Of a stretch of DNA of 21,248 nt, positions 21,199-21,248 are shown one piece after another. How positions within the stretch are numbered: position 1 is the stretch's first letter; every line of letters starts with the position of its first letter. This DNA is from a virus: the IMG/VR virus record IMGVR_UViG_3300011113_000354, positions 1 to 21,248 of that record; one strand, given 5' to 3'. The position numbers and the translations under genes are program-made. The notes below the pieces were generated by a model that ran no database searches, had not been told where the DNA came from, and saw nothing but the letters and a program-made list of their open reading frames with translations.

Positions 21199-21248
21199 TT
21201 AACGGCAGTGATAATCTGCCGCTTTTGTAGCAATTTGAATATCAGGTT
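21199..21248 (-). CDS. Possible 3' end of an upstream protein gene (partial)
   Basis: From the right edge one minus-strand frame reads PDIQIATKAADYHCR and stops at TAA 21201-21199, 2 bp before the tRNA-His gene. It looks protein-like and ends where a gene would be expected to end, but 15 codons are too few to prove coding or to name the product. A second frame stays open into the tRNA and is less likely. Confidence 0.3.
   Translation of the reverse strand, partial: PDIQIATKAADYHCR
21203..21221. other. Hairpin upstream of the tRNA array
   Basis: CGGCAG (21203-21208) and CTGCCG (21216-21221) form a perfect 6-bp GC-rich stem around a 7-nt loop. On the plus strand it is followed by CTTTTG, a weak terminator-like tail; on the minus strand it overlaps the last codons of the partial gene and precedes tRNA-His. 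It could separate mRNA from the tRNA transcript or simply be coding sequence that happens to pair. Confidence 0.4.

Overview
The window looks like part of the genome of a T4-like contractile-tailed bacteriophage. Everything credible lies on the minus strand: 20 complete or nearly complete protein genes, two partial genes at the window edges, and a block of 12 tRNA genes. The markers that place it are a gp6-like baseplate wedge (baseplate J type), a gp25-like wedge protein, a gp5-like central spike, a gp55-like late sigma factor and a zinc-ribbon primase start. The DNA is very AT-rich. Start codons lack a clear Shine-Dalgarno sequence and instead have A-rich leaders. Only one of the 12 tRNA genes encodes CCA. 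Together these fit a virus of a Bacteroidota host, probably aquatic, but the host is an inference. No integrase, transposase, CRISPR array or other sign of a prophage is visible.

In the direction of transcription (high to low coordinates), the window opens with a possible 3' end of a gene at the right edge, overlapped by a hairpin. The tRNA array follows (21196-20183): His, Ser, Leu, Asn, Glu, Met, Ala, Thr, Gly, Gly, Asp, Pro. It is tightly packed, usually with 4-11 bp between genes. Next come two small unknown proteins (143 and 58 aa), an HD-domain hydrolase, a membrane-anchored 97-aa protein and the gp55-like late sigma factor. The last three overlap by ATGA junctions.

The structural module begins at 17653 and runs to 663: a 109-aa helical protein, the spike, a 391-aa hydrophobic protein, a 120-aa protein, gp25, gp6, a DNRLRE-like 377-aa protein, a 138-aa coiled-coil protein, a 1212-aa mosaic tail protein, an 820-aa structural protein, a conserved 217-aa protein, two related 339/318-aa proteins, and a 420-aa fiber-like protein with six 69-bp tandem repeats. 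A GIY-YIG-type nuclease gene and the start of a DNA primase gene close the window and mark the change to replication genes.

A plausible working picture is that the sigma factor gene, just upstream of the structural genes, drives their late transcription. A shared motif (CATATTTATAA with a downstream ACACAC) about 20 nt upstream of two structural genes (17653 and 4572) is a candidate late promoter. TAATG stop-start overlaps join the baseplate core genes and suggest coupled translation. The points most worth following up are the candidate late promoter, the initiator-like tRNA-Met, the repeat fiber, the spike without a lysozyme domain, and the 1212-aa mosaic tail protein.
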